Position numbers and translations under genes: made by a program
Part shown: positions 50,801-63,900 of the stretch, in pieces
Numbering within the stretch: position 1 is the stretch's first letter
Layout: every line of letters starts with the position of its first letter
Notes under the pieces: model-generated
Seen by the model: the letters and a program-made list of their open reading frames with translations, nothing else
The model's database searches: none
What the model was told of the DNA's origin: nothing
Source of the DNA: Tetrahymena thermophila SB210
Taxonomy: Eukaryota > Ciliophora > Oligohymenophorea > Hymenostomatida > Tetrahymenidae
DNA: 64,000 nucleotides
Direction: 5' to 3'
Assembly: GCF_000189635.1 (NCBI RefSeq)
Contig: NW_002476470.1
Coordinates: 23,985 to 87,984, forward strand

Positions 50801-52646
50801 AATTCTATCAATTAAACTTCGATAAAAAGGATATTTATTTGTTTCATGTAAAATCTTAGTAATGCATCAATAAATCAATCAACTAATCAATCTATTAATC
50901 AATTTAGTTACATTTCAATTTTGGATAGTGTAAAATTGTGTAAAAATTCTAGTTTTTTGATTGTAATTTATTTTACATAAAATACTTGAGAGGTTTACAT
51001 TATCTTTTATAAATTTTAGAATAGAAAGCTGCTGTGATTAGAATAATTTCTTTTTGCTATTTTACTATGTTAATTTATTTTGATTAAAAATGTTTATTGT
51101 TTAAAATTCAATCTTAGATAAATGGAGTGATTCTAATCATTCTAAAATTTTATCTGTCTTTATAAAATGGAAGACAAAATCTCTCAATTTATGTTGAATA
51201 ATTAAAAAAGGGTTTTATTATAGAAGCTTTCTTTTAGATTTTTTTAGTTTCAGCAGAAGCTTTACTGAAAAAATTTATAGATTATTAAATGAATTCATGC
51301 TTTGCAAAGGAAAAATACTTGAATGATATTTTTTTGTTATTGTAAAATAATACTTAAATCAAATTTGTTTCCGCTATAAATTATATTGAATCTAATTAAT
51401 TCCAGTTTAAATTTGTTTGTTTAGATTTTATTATAATTTGTATTATATCAAGTTAAAATATTTCTAGTTCTTATCGAAGTTTTTTGGATGTTTAATCTGA
51501 ATACTTTTAGAAGTAAATTTGCAATTGAAAAAATCAATTCTGAAGTAACAAATGATAAATTTATCTAGATAGTTTTCAAAATATTTAGGTCAATAATGAT
51601 AGTAAATTTTTATTTATTTATTTTGGATTAATCTACAAATCTCTTGAATAGAAATTAATCAAAAATATGCAAAATTAGATTGCTTTTATTTCTAGTACAT
51701 TTTTAGTAGTGTTTGTTTTTACAAGTTTACATTCCAAATGGGGCTTTTTTGTTTGTTTTTTTGTTTGTTGTTTGTTTGCTTGTGATTTCACTTCTAATCT
51801 TTATATATTTATTTGGTGAATATTAAATACCTGTTCATCGTAGTAAGAAAACGAAGGATTGCTCTTGGAAGAAATACTACTAAATAAGAATCCCTTATCT
51901 GTATCGACTTAATTGTTTCTGAAATAAATGTTAGCTACTTTCGTTTGCGAATAGAGATTTGCTACTCTGAACAGTCTTCCATAATAACTAAAGGGATTGG
52001 AACCTACTGAAGGCTATACTAAAATATCAGATATAAAAACTTCTACAAAATTGGTTTTTATGAAATTTTGTATTGTTTATTCATCAGCACAGCCACTTCC
52101 AGTGCATTTTTAAAGTTGGATTGTCAATGTTGCAAAATTCTAAGCTGTATAATCTCCCGATATTTAAATTGGCTAATTAGACGAAATGCAATACTGATTA
52201 GAGTATTTGCTGCTATCTAATTAAACTCCATCTATCTGAAAATCGCTATATGTGCATTTCTATAGATTAACTTAATACTATTGGGTATTAACTTATGGTG
52301 TTTGAGAGCCGCTATTCTATTTAGTGCTCTAAATTGTGATAAAAGATTTTATATTGAATATCTAGCTATTGATTTGCTAATAATTCTAGCCATCGCTTGT
52401 GATGCCAATCACAAAAGTAAAATTTTAAGGTGTTATTAAAAATGACTAAGATTATGATGATTATCTTTCATACTAATAAACTTAAGGATTTTACTAAGTA
52501 TTGATTTAGTCTATTAAATAGTTTAATCTCAATATAACCACAACTAATATGCCAATTGTCAATAATCCTCCTAACGCTGTCTAATTGTACGTCTGTCCTT
52601 TATATTTCAAAAGCACTTCTTTTCCAAAAACATCAAAATTTCTCAT
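47855..52646 (-). CDS. Two-pass membrane protein of ciliate-expanded type (3 exons, ~812 aa)
   Basis: Exon 1 52646-51831 (272 codons), exon 2 50632-50131 and exon 3 48975-47855 join in phase (0, then 1) through introns with donors GTATTT and GTAAGC. Total 2439 nt ending in TGA. N-terminus MRNFDVFGKEVLLKYKGQTY is followed by TM1 (ALGGLLTIGILVVVILRL, ~24-41). A ~260-residue Q/S-rich lumenal domain holds Cys pairs (LQKCTYSDF, KCTGSGCADE). TM2 (FIGVICELGALIYVLSLVC) is at ~303-321. A long cytosolic tail is K/Q/S-rich, with coiled-coil-like LDEELKQLLEQIREYNQAKE, the block LTEIDYLKKILLNEDQQALF and a Q5 run. This layout matches a large uncharacterised ciliate family, often just called transmembrane protein; function unknown. 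Both introns exceed 1.1 kb; the exon 2 acceptor (AAAAG) is the least certain point. Exon 3 alone could also start at ATG 48982. Confidence 0.75.
49683..49815. repeat. ~31-bp tandem repeat within an intron
   Basis: Four to five copies of CAAATTTGCTATTTTAAAA or the variant with TTGTTATTTTTAAAATAAAT alternate, giving a ~62-bp two-unit period. It is inside the proposed second intron of the two-pass membrane protein gene. Confidence 0.8.
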
Positions 52647-54700
52647 TGATTTTTGTATTGATTTCAATATCACTCACTATATATCTCTCTCTATATATTT
52701 TTTTATTAATTATTGATTACTTCGTAAGTAAGTAAGTCTCTTGGCTATTTTTTTATTGTTTGCTCGCTTACTTTTAATTAATTAATTAATTCACTAACTA
52801 ATTTCTTTTTTCTTTATTTTCTTTTTCTTTCCTTTATTTTTTAACTTTTAACAATTATTTGATATCAAAAAAAATTTTTAGTATTCCTTTTCTCATGCAA
52901 ACAAACAAGAATACAAATAATCTAATTCATTAATTCTTGATCTCAATATTTCAAAAGCCAGCCAAGCCTCTATCTATCTATCAATCAAATCCTTAATCTG
53001 TAGATCTAATTATCTCAATATCTCTATATCTATCTATTTATTTATTTATGCGTATTTTTAAAAGCAAATCTAAATTAATTTCACATTAATTATTTCTTCC
53101 CTTTATTACTTTTTCATTCATTCAATCATAAAAAGCTAATATTATCTATGCCTTCTACCTTGGTTAGGTAAATTGATAATTTAATTTTCTTAAAACTTAT
53201 TTGGCTATTTATATGATTAATTCTACTCAAGATTATCTAAAAAAATAAAGCGTAAGATAGTATCAGATAAATTGTTAATATTTTGATTGTGCTGGCTTTG
53301 TTTTTCTACTTTTATGTTTGAATTTTTCTCTTTTAACTCATTTATTATTTTTTATCTATCTATCTAACAATCAATCAATCAATTAATCAATCTATCTATA
53401 TGTAGATCTATTTATCTATCTATCTATCAATTTATCTATCTATCTATTTATAGGTTTAAATACATTTACTAATTACATGGAATATAAATTTTAGTAAGAA
53501 ATTTAGAATGAGAAAATTAACTTAGTAATTGAGTAGTATAAGACGATATTAAAATTTTATTTTGGCCTATCATTAATAAATATTTTTATATTACTATTTA
53601 AATATTAAATAAATAAAAAGATTCATCTAGTAACTATTTTCTTATCAAATATATTGAATAGACTATAATCAAATTCATTAGTCAATTAATAAAAAAAGAT
53701 TACACATAAATACTTTGAAAAAATTTTCTTAAAATGCAAATACTTTGTTTAAATAAAAGCTTTTCTCTTTTAAAAATGAATTTTTAGTAATTTTTAATAT
53801 TTTTACAATTGATTTCGATCAGTTATTTCAAACAATACCAAAAATTCATGTTTTTATTACAAAAAATTTAAATACAAATACATACAAATCATATTAACTT
53901 TATACAAGAAAATCTAATTTTTTAAATTAATTAAATCTTGAATATTGCAATATATAGTGTAAAGAAAATCAATATTCTTTATTTAATTAATTAATTAATC
54001 GTTTATTATTATCTATATATAATCAGTTTGATTAATGTAATCCAAATTTTAATAATTTTCCTTATTTTTTTAATAGAAAATCATTCATTTACTGTTATTT
54101 CAACAACTTTTAATTCTTTTAAGCACTTAGTCCTAATAGAAATGTATTAATAATTGATTTTATGCATATATATTAAGTAAATTTAAATGATTAATTTAAT
54201 AGAAGATATTTTTATGATTACAGATACAAATTAAGAACCTCTTTTTTAAATAATTGAGTCGAGAGATCTCTTTTCTTGAATTAATTCAAACAAATTATCC
54301 TGACTAAAGTCATTCACACTATTAGTAACTTTTAAATTAAAAATTGTAATCAGTTTTTTTGTTACAGAGAGATCTATCGCTCTCTATTTTCGAAAATAAA
54401 GATTTGAAGAAATCCTCAATTCAAAACGAAATTAATTTCTTATAGATAAACTAATATATTTAATATATGTATCTTTCTATCTGTTTGATTGTCTCTTGAT
54501 TTTACCAGATAATTTAAAATAATAATTTGGGCAAATAACAAACAGATAACAAACAGAATTGCATTTAAAAATTTTTAAGCAGTTAAATCAATCTAAAGTG
54601 TGATTGAAAATCTAAATCAAATTTAAATTTCAAATTTCATGAATAGAAACAACTTTTTTTAAATTAAAGGTTCGAACTGCTTAGTATTTTTAGGCAAAAA
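52647..54700. other. AT-rich spacer with ATCT/ATCA microsatellites
   Basis: CTAT/ATCA microsatellites lie at 52970-53050 and 53355-53455. 53150-53170 has ATGCCTTCTACC running to a GTAAAT, and 54230-54480 a TGA-free stretch (FLELIQTNYPDQSHSHYQQ) after an ACAG. These could be exons of a plus-strand gene, but I could not link them in phase. Confidence 0.35.
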
Positions 54701-54743
54701 TTAAGCAAAAAATAAAAAATCTGAATATCACTTTTTTCTTTAG

Positions 54744-55649
54744 AAAATTACATCTAACAAATAACTACTGATGAAAATTCGTTTGTAAGTTAATACATGA
54801 AGTTTTCGACTCACTTTTATTTGTTTCTTTCTCTATGGATAAAAATCGATTGATAATTACAAACAAAAAATAGCCATAAAATAAATTAAAGAAAAACATA
54901 AGCAAGAAAAAAAACAAATAAATAAATAAACAAATAATCTTTATTTTTAATTAAGGAAAATAAATAGTTAAGATTTACTATATAATTTTTATTTTTACAT
55001 TACCAATTTAATTTTCAGCTTTTCTTCCATTATAATTTAATTTACATCAGCTATAATTAATTTGAACAAAGGACTTTATTAAAACAAATCGTAACAATCA
55101 TATTTTAGACTATTCGCAGATAATTCTAAAGAATATTTATAAAGGCAAATAAATAAATAAGTTATCTTTTTTAACATATTCTATTACATTATTAGTAAAC
55201 ACTAAAACTAATTTCATTTTTAATAAAAATAATTACAGCAAAATAATATTTTAACATAATTTTAGAACATTCAATACATATCCTCAATTATCTTCGGAAT
55301 AATATTCTCTTAGTAATATAATAGATAGTCATTTAATAAAAAAGCATTCATATATATGTATATGCTTAGATTGCATAGATGCGAATTTGATAAAATAAGG
55401 TTAATAAATGAAAAGTTATATTTTCTAATAATAAAGATTTATTTTATAATCTTCTGCGTTATAATTATATATAAGATTTTATAAAAATTAATTACTAATA
55501 ACGCATATCTTCATACTTTCTTTAAAGATTCAATCAATTCTTATCAAAAATAAATATAATAAAAATACTCAAAAGGTATTCCAAACAAGTTATTTTAAAG
55601 TTAAATAATATATTATAGATATATATAATATTATTTTATTTTATTTTGA
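54744..55649 (+). CDS. Possible last two exons of an unrecognised gene
   Basis: A 41-nt candidate exon (54744-54784) has a textbook acceptor (TTTTTTCTTTAG) and donor (GTAAGTT). It joins in phase to 55019-55649, which follows AATTTTCAG and stays open for 210 codons to TGA. The reading (TSAIINLNKGLYQNKSQQ, YFRLFADNSKEYLQRQ, then hydrophobic IIFCVIIIYKIL) is Q/N/I-rich. At this AT content a TGA-free run of 200 codons occurs by chance now and then, so splice signals are the main support. The 5' part was not found. Confidence 0.3.
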
Positions 55650-57755
55650 TTTTATTAATGATAAATAGATTTCGCAAATCCTTAATTGATTTATTCTAAT
55701 CAATTAATCAACGAAATCTAAAGAGTTAGTTAAATTGTCTACTTAATTTCATATATTTATTTATAAATTAATTAGGGTTTCTATTTTTTTATTTTAATTA
55801 AGCATTTTCCCTTTGATTTCATTCTAATCAACTGAACAATTAAACCAAAAAGTAAATTTGTTTAGACTTTAAAAAACGAATTGAGTTGTGTGTATATGTA
55901 GCATGGTGATTAATTTAAGCGTAAATTCAAGCGAATAAATTCTTTTGAGAATAGATTAATTCTTTACTCTTGAAGCTTTACTAGAATGTTAATATTTATA
56001 TTCAAGTATTAATTGAAAAAGTAATTATCGGAATTAATATATTATTATTAATCAATGTATCTATCTATTCTAATTTACATGACGATTAATTAATATATTC
56101 TATTCTAATCTCTTACTTCTTAACGTATTTACAAAATTACAACGGTACGGTATGGCTATAACAATTATTATTGTAATAGAAACTTTTTATAAATTTTATC
56201 AGTTTTTTTTTTGAGCATTTTTTCTATATATCTAAAGCTTAAAAAGCCATTTTTTTATATCTAAAAATTTCTTAATAATTATGTAGATGCTATTATTTTT
56301 ATATTTATTTATTACTTTGTAATTTTGCCATGATATAAATTTTAAATATTATCATTTATATTTTTTATAAAAAAATCTAGCTTTTTTGTCCAAACATAGA
56401 TTGGTAAAGGTGAATTATATCTTAAGCCTACTCACCATTAATTTGATAAAGTTTAAATTGAATATATTAGACATCAAGATATTTATTTATTAATGTAATA
56501 AAAAATATTTGTAATATTGATTTGTTTATATTACTATTTATATACAATAATTTATCACTGGAGATAAACAAAGAATCTTACTATAGCTAAATAAGTTCAT
56601 ATAATGTTATTTATTAAATGTTTATCTTAATTTTTCTTGATTTTTATTTATATCAATTTTTCATTCTTAAGATAAATTAAATATATTCTCTAATCTATGT
56701 TAGTTAATATACAATATTTATTTTTTTTATTACTTCGGTTTGATTTATTGTCTTTCATTTATTGCTTACTTACTAATAAGAAGGTTAAGAGTGTAAATAA
56801 TTTTTAAAAAGTTTAAATTGATCTTCTAAATATAAAAAATAATTTCTTAATTTAATAGATAAGGTATTAATTATAATTTTTAATACATCTTTGAGAACTA
56901 TAAAATATTTTTATTTATTTATTTATTTAGTTAGTTTGTTAGTTATTATTTAAAGGATGGATCAGTATTTAAGAATAATATCTTTCTTTTTTTAAATTTT
57001 AATTTTTAACTGAGTTGTCTCAAAGTTTATTTCTTTTTATCATTTCGGTTTGATTTATTACCATTCATTCATTAATTCATTGATTACTGACTTACTAATA
57101 AGAAGGCTAAGAGTGTAAATAATTTTAAAAAAATTTAAATTGATTTAAAAAATAAATTACTTATTTAATTTAATAGATAAGGTATTATTTAAATTTTTTA
57201 ATACATCTTTTAGGATTAGAAAATATTTTTATTTATTTATTTATTTGGTTAGTTATTATTTATAAAATTATTTAAAGGATGAATCAGTATTTTAAGAGGC
57301 ATATCTTTCTTTTTTTTAATTTATATTTTTAACTGTATTTTACACAAATTTTATTCTACAATTAATTGTATTTTAATTAAAATATCTTAATTATTTTTTA
57401 CTTTTATCTTAGTCCTAGCAAAATAAATAAATAATTAAAAATCTACAGAACATTCATTACTTCTTTATTATATTTGAAACAGAGTTAGTTATTGAAAATA
57501 ATATTTAGTTATATAGCATAATCAAGAAACCAAATTTATTTATTTTTTTGCAAATTATGTTACAATCAATTAAATAAATTTATTCTGATATTTATAATTA
57601 ATTAGAATTTCAAATAAATACTTTTTATTTTTTATCCAACATATACTTACTTGCTTTTTTTTTGAGAAATATAGAAACAAAATTAATTTACACTTTTTTC
57701 CAGAAAAAAACATATTTTAATAAATTTATTTTAATTTTTTTATTCTTTTTTCCTT
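55650..57755. other. AT-rich spacer including a 311-bp tandem duplication
   Basis: 56733-57043 and 57044-57350 are diverged direct copies marked by TCGGTTTGATTTATT and GTTAAGAGTGTAAATAA / GCTAAGAGTGTAAATAA. The remainder is AT-rich with no coding signal I could support. Confidence 0.65.
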
Positions 57756-57937
57756 TCATCTAAATACTTATTTGATGGTATTACTGATGTCAGTCAATAT
57801 ACATTTCATATTTAAATAATTCCTACTGATGCTAAAATGTTGCAATTCTTATTAATTAATTAATTTACTTTATAGCTATTTTATAATGGTTTTATTTTGC
57901 TCAAGTAAAGTCTCCTCTATCTTTTGTTTAGATTCAT
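57756..57937 (-). CDS. Candidate terminal exon encoding a short coiled coil
   Basis: After ACTAACAG at 57938, a frame reads DESKQKIEETLLEQNKTIIK, QLQSKLINQQELQHFS and on to TGA at 57756. The heptad-like hydrophobic spacing and charge pattern are protein-like. The frame just upstream has a TGA, so an earlier exon is needed. An AAAAATG at about 58208 opening MNDLCIHAETINKQIRVMLR is a possible first exon, but no standard donor joins the two in phase. It lies directly 3' of the YeeE-type gene on the same strand. Confidence 0.3.
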
Positions 57938-58672
57938 CTGTTAGTATTTGGAGTTGGCATAATTAAATTCATTGAATTTTCTGATTATTTTAGAATATGT
58001 ACACTTAGAATCTCCTACTATTTATTTCATATGAAGATCATAAATTTATATCAAAAGTTATTTTTTAGATAAAAAAATTATGTACTTGATCAATCACTCA
58101 TTTATTAATTGTGATTAAGAATTTTTTAAATAGTATTGCTATATTTTTTTATCAGTTTTAACCTTAACATAACCCTGATTTATTTATTTATGGTTTCAGC
58201 ATGAATACATAAATCATTCATTTTTATAAACTAAATAGGTTGATTGAGTTACTGAATATTTATATATATAATTTTGATAATATAGCAAATATCTATTGAA
58301 GTTCAATAATTGCTGAATTATATTTCAATCACTTTGAATTCAAATTTATTATTTATTTTAATCAATAAAACAAAGTAGAATCTTTTTTTATATAATTTCG
58401 GATAATAAATATTGGTTGGTTAATTTAATTGAATTGGATAATCCAATAAAATAAGAAATAATGTTAATTTATTTTTAATCTATTAAAATATGATTTTCAA
58501 TGATGTTTTAAACAATTGAACTTAAAACATTTAGTCTTATAAATAATAAACTGGTATTTTTTTTAAGATATAATTTTAATATAAAGAAATATTTTAACTT
58601 TAGTTTGTTTTTTTTTGCTCTATTTAAAATACTAAATTTGAAGCATTTTTATTATTTTATTCGAGCTTTTTG

Positions 58673-59740
58673 TCATTTAGTAGAAATGGTGACTGTACTT
58701 AAAGCTATTACTTTTAATTATTATTTTTTATTACTTTGGTGGTTATCGTAAATGGCTACTAATTTTTATCCTATTAAAAATGAAATAAACCAGCTAATTG
58801 TAATGTGAAGACTAAATATGCTTAGTAAACCCAAGGCACTTCCAGGACAAAGTCCTCCAAAACCCCACGACAAGCCAAATATTATTGAACCAATTATTAA
58901 GCGCAAATCAATTTTAGCATTTTGTGGTAGACTTAAAGATTTGCTCAAAATAGGCTGCTTTTTCTTGAGAATAACAAAATTAAATGATAGCAGATTTAAA
59001 AAGATAGCTGTTCCAAGTAGGACCATAAGAGAAGGATCCCAATTTTCAACTAGAGATAAAAATCCGTAGATTTTAGACCTTCTAAACATCCCACCAAAGC
59101 CAAGTCCTAGACAGAAGATAATAGAAGTGAAGAGTCCTACAAAAACTTCACTCTTTTTCTTAGCAAAATTTGAGAAAATCAAAAGAACTATGATCATTAT
59201 AAAGCTAAGAGCTAAGACGAAATAAGCGATTATTTAATAATCTAAATACTAAGTTATATCTACTTAACTATCTTCTAAGAAGGGGACATAATATCTAAAT
59301 GTGAATATTAAAAAGCCAGAAACCATAAAAAGTAAAATTGAGCACCAACTTCTTTTTGAAAAGCGTGGAAGACCACATACTCCATGTCCGCTTGTACAAC
59401 CGTTAGCCATTTTAGTACCAATCCCTGCAAAAAATCCAGCTATAATAAATCCTGCATAATTAAGATTAGCTACCATTAAATCTAGAGAATCAAACATAGC
59501 AAACGAAGAGTTAAAAATGGGTTAAAACCTAAATATTAAAAACAAAACAGAGGCTGTAGCTAAAAAGCCAAAAAGAAATGTAGCTTTCCAATAGAATTGC
59601 TCAATTTATAGGTTAAATACTGAAAATAAAATGCCTGAAATACCAGTGACTCTGCCCTTCATAATCAGATTAAAGGTAGTTGCGAGACTTATTAAAATTC
59701 CTCCAATAAGAGCAAATAATAAATCTACTCCTTAAACCAT
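58673..59740 (-). CDS. YeeE/YedE (TsuA-like) sulfur-compound transporter (355 aa)
   Basis: A single open frame, ATG 59740 to TGA 58673, with TAA/TAG as Gln. It has multiple hydrophobic segments and both halves of the YeeE/YedE signature: TGISGI (32-37) and NGCTSGHGVCGLPRFSKRS (113-131) in the first half; GLGFGGMFRRSKIYGF (~212-227) and GFGGLCPGSALG (~293-304) in the second. Bacterial members such as TsuA move thiosulfate or related sulfur compounds across the membrane, using cysteines in the NGCTSGHG and CPG loops; C115, C122 and C298 are present here. Length is normal for the fused two-half form, with a ~20-residue extra K/T/S tail. No introns. The family is mainly bacterial, so old lateral transfer is plausible, but the in-frame TAA/TAG show long residence in a ciliate. 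Substrate is inferred. Confidence 0.9.
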
Positions 59741-60560
59741 TGATTGAAGAATGAATGAATGCTAAATTATTTAGATTTTATTTTGATAAACAAAATATTT
59801 TAATAATTAATTAATAAATTAATTGATGATTAATATTTATATAAATTATCAAATACCATTTTTATATTACGATTACTCAAAATTAATTGATTAAGAGCTA
59901 ACTAACTTAACAAATTTCGAATTATTAATTTGTTTACATCTAACAATAATTTTTTTACATTCTTGAAATGTATCAAAATATAGATGACAATATATATTAA
60001 CTTACTTGCCTGCCAATTAATTTTACTATTTTAATTAATAAAATCAAATCTTATCTATTCTGCTGATTTTTTTACTTAATAATTTGATACATCATATTTT
60101 ATTGATTTAAAAACATCAACATATATTAAAAGGTAGATTCTACCACTTTTTATAAAATTTAACTCCTAACTCCAAACGCATCACATTAACATCACTTTAA
60201 AAATATCCCATTAACCCAAATAATCAAGTCAACTCTCTCATATATAAAATACCCAGAATTAAAACTTGGTCCTAACTTATTTTTCTGACAAAAATACTAT
60301 CAAGTTGCTCAATTTTTATTTATCTACTAAAAATAAAACACCATTAAACTTTTACAATAAAACAGTTTTCAAAGCAAAAATGAAGCTAAAGTGCAGTATG
60401 ACTACAGTAAGCTATTAAGTCAAGACCTTTGTATATTAAAATGATATTCTAATATAAAAAAAGTATTATTAAAATAATAAAAAATGAATAAAAATTTTTT
60501 TAATTTTGGACAAAAAAACTTTGTTATTAAATATAATAATTATCACAACATTATTAATTC
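59741..60560. other. AT-rich spacer upstream of the transporter gene
   Basis: No gene is firmly supported. At 60378 the plus strand has AAGCAAAAATGAAGCTAAAG, a good ciliate start context. It opens a 36-codon frame (MKLKCSMTTVSYQVKTF) with GTAAGC after nine codons, so it might be a first exon. No continuation was identified. Confidence 0.35.
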
Positions 60561-60579
60561 TTTGACTGCTTTACTTTTT

Positions 60580-60925
60580 TCAAAGCTATAATCTAAAAAA
60601 TCTTTATTGTAGATCTTATTTATCATCACATTTGATCTTTAAAGATACTATTTCTTACCTTAACCTTGCGATATCATCAAATTTAAAATGATTTTTATAT
60701 TAAATATCAAAAATAACTAATTTGATTAGTTTAAAGTCCATAACATAAATATTTCTTTAGTTTTCTAAAGAGGAGTCATAAGTATTTTTAGGTTTTAAAA
60801 AGACCATCTCTTCATTCAAAAAGTGAACTCATTCATGCTCTACATACTATAGAGCAATCAGATAAAAACATGATTCATCAAAAAGAAAAAAAATTCTACT
60901 TTTTTAATCACAATGCAAAAAGAAA
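60580..60925 (-). pseudogene. Coding-like fragment with an in-frame TGA
   Basis: One frame reads ESCFYLIALQYVEHE, a TGA at 60829-60831, then VHFLNEEMVFLKPKNTYD, DFKLIKLVIFDIQYKNHF and KFDDIARLRQEIVSLKIKCD to TGA at 60580. Composition and flow look like real protein across the TGA, suggesting a nonsense mutation. Alternatively, ATG in NEEMVFLK starts a short exon ending at GTTAAG|GTAAGA. No family recognised. Confidence 0.35.
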
Positions 60926-60929
60926 CAAT

Positions 60930-63900
60930 ACAAAAATAGATAAAATATTTTTTAAAAATAATTTTTTAAAGTTTTTAATAGTTAGTTATATAGGATTTCA
61001 ACATTTTTTTTCATAAAGATAAGTTAGCAATCAAATCCTATTTTAGTTTTCCTTAAAGAGTGATTGGGGTTTAATAGATATAGTTTACAGCAAGTAATAT
61101 GTTGGATATGGTGCGTTGTGGAGTTGTGATTTTTTAAAAACGGCAGATTTTACCTTAAATTTATATTAGCAAGATTCATAATAAAAACCTAAGTTCTGTT
61201 AATAAACTCATTTTTTCATCTAACTAATTCTTTCTATTCTAATAATTTTTCATAGATTAATAGAGAGAAAAATTTTCATTAAAAGCTGTTAAAAAAATGA
61301 TTATGTCTAATTTTTATTATCAATTCAGATTACTCAAATTATGCACTTTTATTTTTAAATATATATCATCTTTAATTGATTATTTTCCAGCTATATTGGA
61401 AAGGATTTTAAATAAATCCTTTCAGTGACTAAATATTTGCTTATTCGAATTACATAATTTCATAAAGATAAATTAACAATTAATTTTCTATCAAAATATA
61501 GATCAAATCTAAATAACTAAGATAATTAAATCTTTTAAAATAAGTAATATATTAATAAATAAAAATTTGATTTAAATTCAGCTAAACAATTGTTAGAAAT
61601 TTATTTAAATATTTAACGTATGTCTTTTCTTTAATTCAATCAAAGCTTTTAATTTTAATCATTTAATAACGCTTTTTTTTGTTTCACTAACGCCTAATTA
61701 ATTAATTAACTTAATATAAGAAATATCTTTAATTAATAACTATCTATTTATAGAGAATATTCTAAGCATCAATTTCGAAACTATATATAAATCACTTGAC
61801 TTAATTCACTGCACATCTAAACCCTCAATTATTTGTCTAATACACTTAGTATTTATTTATTATAATATATTATAATACAATAATCGAAATTAAATTTTTT
61901 ACATTTTTTTGTTTTTTTTAATTATATTTACACAATAATATATACTGCATTAAATTGTATTAGAGATAATAGAGAGTTTTTGTCGTATAAAATGATAATA
62001 AAAAGATAACAAAAAAATATGTTCAAAATTTTGGATAAACTTCAATAATTTATAATGAAAGAATTTATAATAGATCTTTTACAAATCATAAACAATGAAT
62101 AAATAATATTTATTATTCATACAGACAGACGGTCAAATGTATAAATCTGTTTGTTTAGAGAGTAAAAAATACAAAGCTTTTAATGATTTTAATTAATTAA
62201 TAATTGTCCTTGTTACTTAAGTAGAATAAACATTCTTATATATCTATCTACAAGATATTTAATTTAATCATTTTAATTTAAAAATAAAATATTTCTATTT
62301 CTTACTCCTTTTTTTTCCTTCTTCTTTGCATTATTTACTTTTATAGCTTTAATCCTATTTTAAATCACTCTCATTACTTTATAACTTGTAAATTTTTTTT
62401 TAATCATTAGATGTTGTTGCTTTTAAATTTTAAATAAAAAAATAAACTATTGAGATTTTATAAAAATATTTTTTGATTTAGTTTATAATTTTATTGATAA
62501 TAAATAAGTAAATAAGTCATTTTTTTTTATTTTGTTTTCATATTTATTTTTCATTTAAAAAAAAAAAAAATTGTTAATAAAATTAAGTTTACAATATAAA
62601 AATAAAAACATAAACGAATTACATACATATTTATTATATTATAACTTATTTATTTATTTATTTATTCATCCTTTCATTCTAAATTTTTTGTTCATCAATA
62701 TTTATCATAAGGTTTGTGTGTCATAAACAAATTGATTGAGTCTTCTAAATATTTAAGTCTCTTGAAAGTCAACACACTTGTTATACCTGTCTATCTTCCT
62801 ATATTAACTATATATTATTTATTTAATTCTTAGTTAAAACTTCTTAACAAATTAAATTTTACTTTTATTTTTTATTGTGCTATTTATTTATTTTAGAAGT
62901 GTAAATAATATTTTTACACTAATTACAGAATCAATAAAAATAATTTGTCTTTAACCTCAAAATAGATCCAATTTTTTGAAAATTTTACATTCTACAATTG
63001 TTTTATTATTAAAAAATTAATTAATTAATCAATCAATCAATTAATAAATTATTATTTTAATTTTTTAATTTTACCACTTGCTATTTTCCAAATTTAAAAT
63101 GAATCAGCTTAATTTAATTTATAGGTACTGAAATAAATTAATTACTAACTGTTTATATTTAATTAATTATTTTAATCAATAATAAGTTAAGTCTATCTAT
63201 CATGAAAATAAATTAGTAAATAATAAAATAAATATTACAGCCTATTTTATTATGTTTTAAAATAAAATTAATATTTTAATAAAAATTAAATTGAATTTTT
63301 ACTAGCTATTAAAATTAGAGAATGATATTTTTCAACAAAGTGTAAAAGAATTGAAGTTTCTTCAAAAGAGAGGTATTTTAGTTAAATTAATTAGTCATTT
63401 ATTACATCCTTTTTATTATATTTAATTTGTTCATTATGTCTTATTAAATTTCATATTGCAATAATTAAATAAATATTTAATAAATAATAAATTAAATAAT
63501 AAATTAATAAATAAATTAATTAATTAATAAATTAGTTACTCGCTTTTTGGAAATTTTAAGAATTTCATTTAAAATATTTTCAAAGATTTGAAAATGAATT
63601 AATGAATGATTATTTACCAACTATATATTTTAAATTATTAACAAGTTTAAAATCTCTAAGTCTGTCTCAGTAATAAATAAATAAATAATTATGAAAATGT
63701 CTGTTACTTCCTTTTTTAAAATAATATTTAAATTAGTTATTTAATTAATGTATTAAATTACTAAATATTTTATTATCAAAATTAATTAATTTTAAATTAT
63801 TACAATCTATTTTTAACATGAGAATACAATACAATTACCATCTTTCAATTAAAAGTCACTAAAAATATTAATTACCTATTAGAATATTCAATTTAATTCT

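Noticed and set aside
29506-53455. GATA/ATCT/AAAT tracts as a CRISPR-like or functional array
   Set aside because: They are simple 4-bp microsatellites without spacers, typical of AT-rich ciliate intergenic DNA.
54660-54700. GGTTCGAACTGC resembling a tRNA T-arm
   Set aside because: No acceptor, D or anticodon arms at the right spacing on either strand.
58818-59069. Plus-strand ORF of 83 codons
   Set aside because: It is the antisense shadow of the YeeE/YedE transporter gene.
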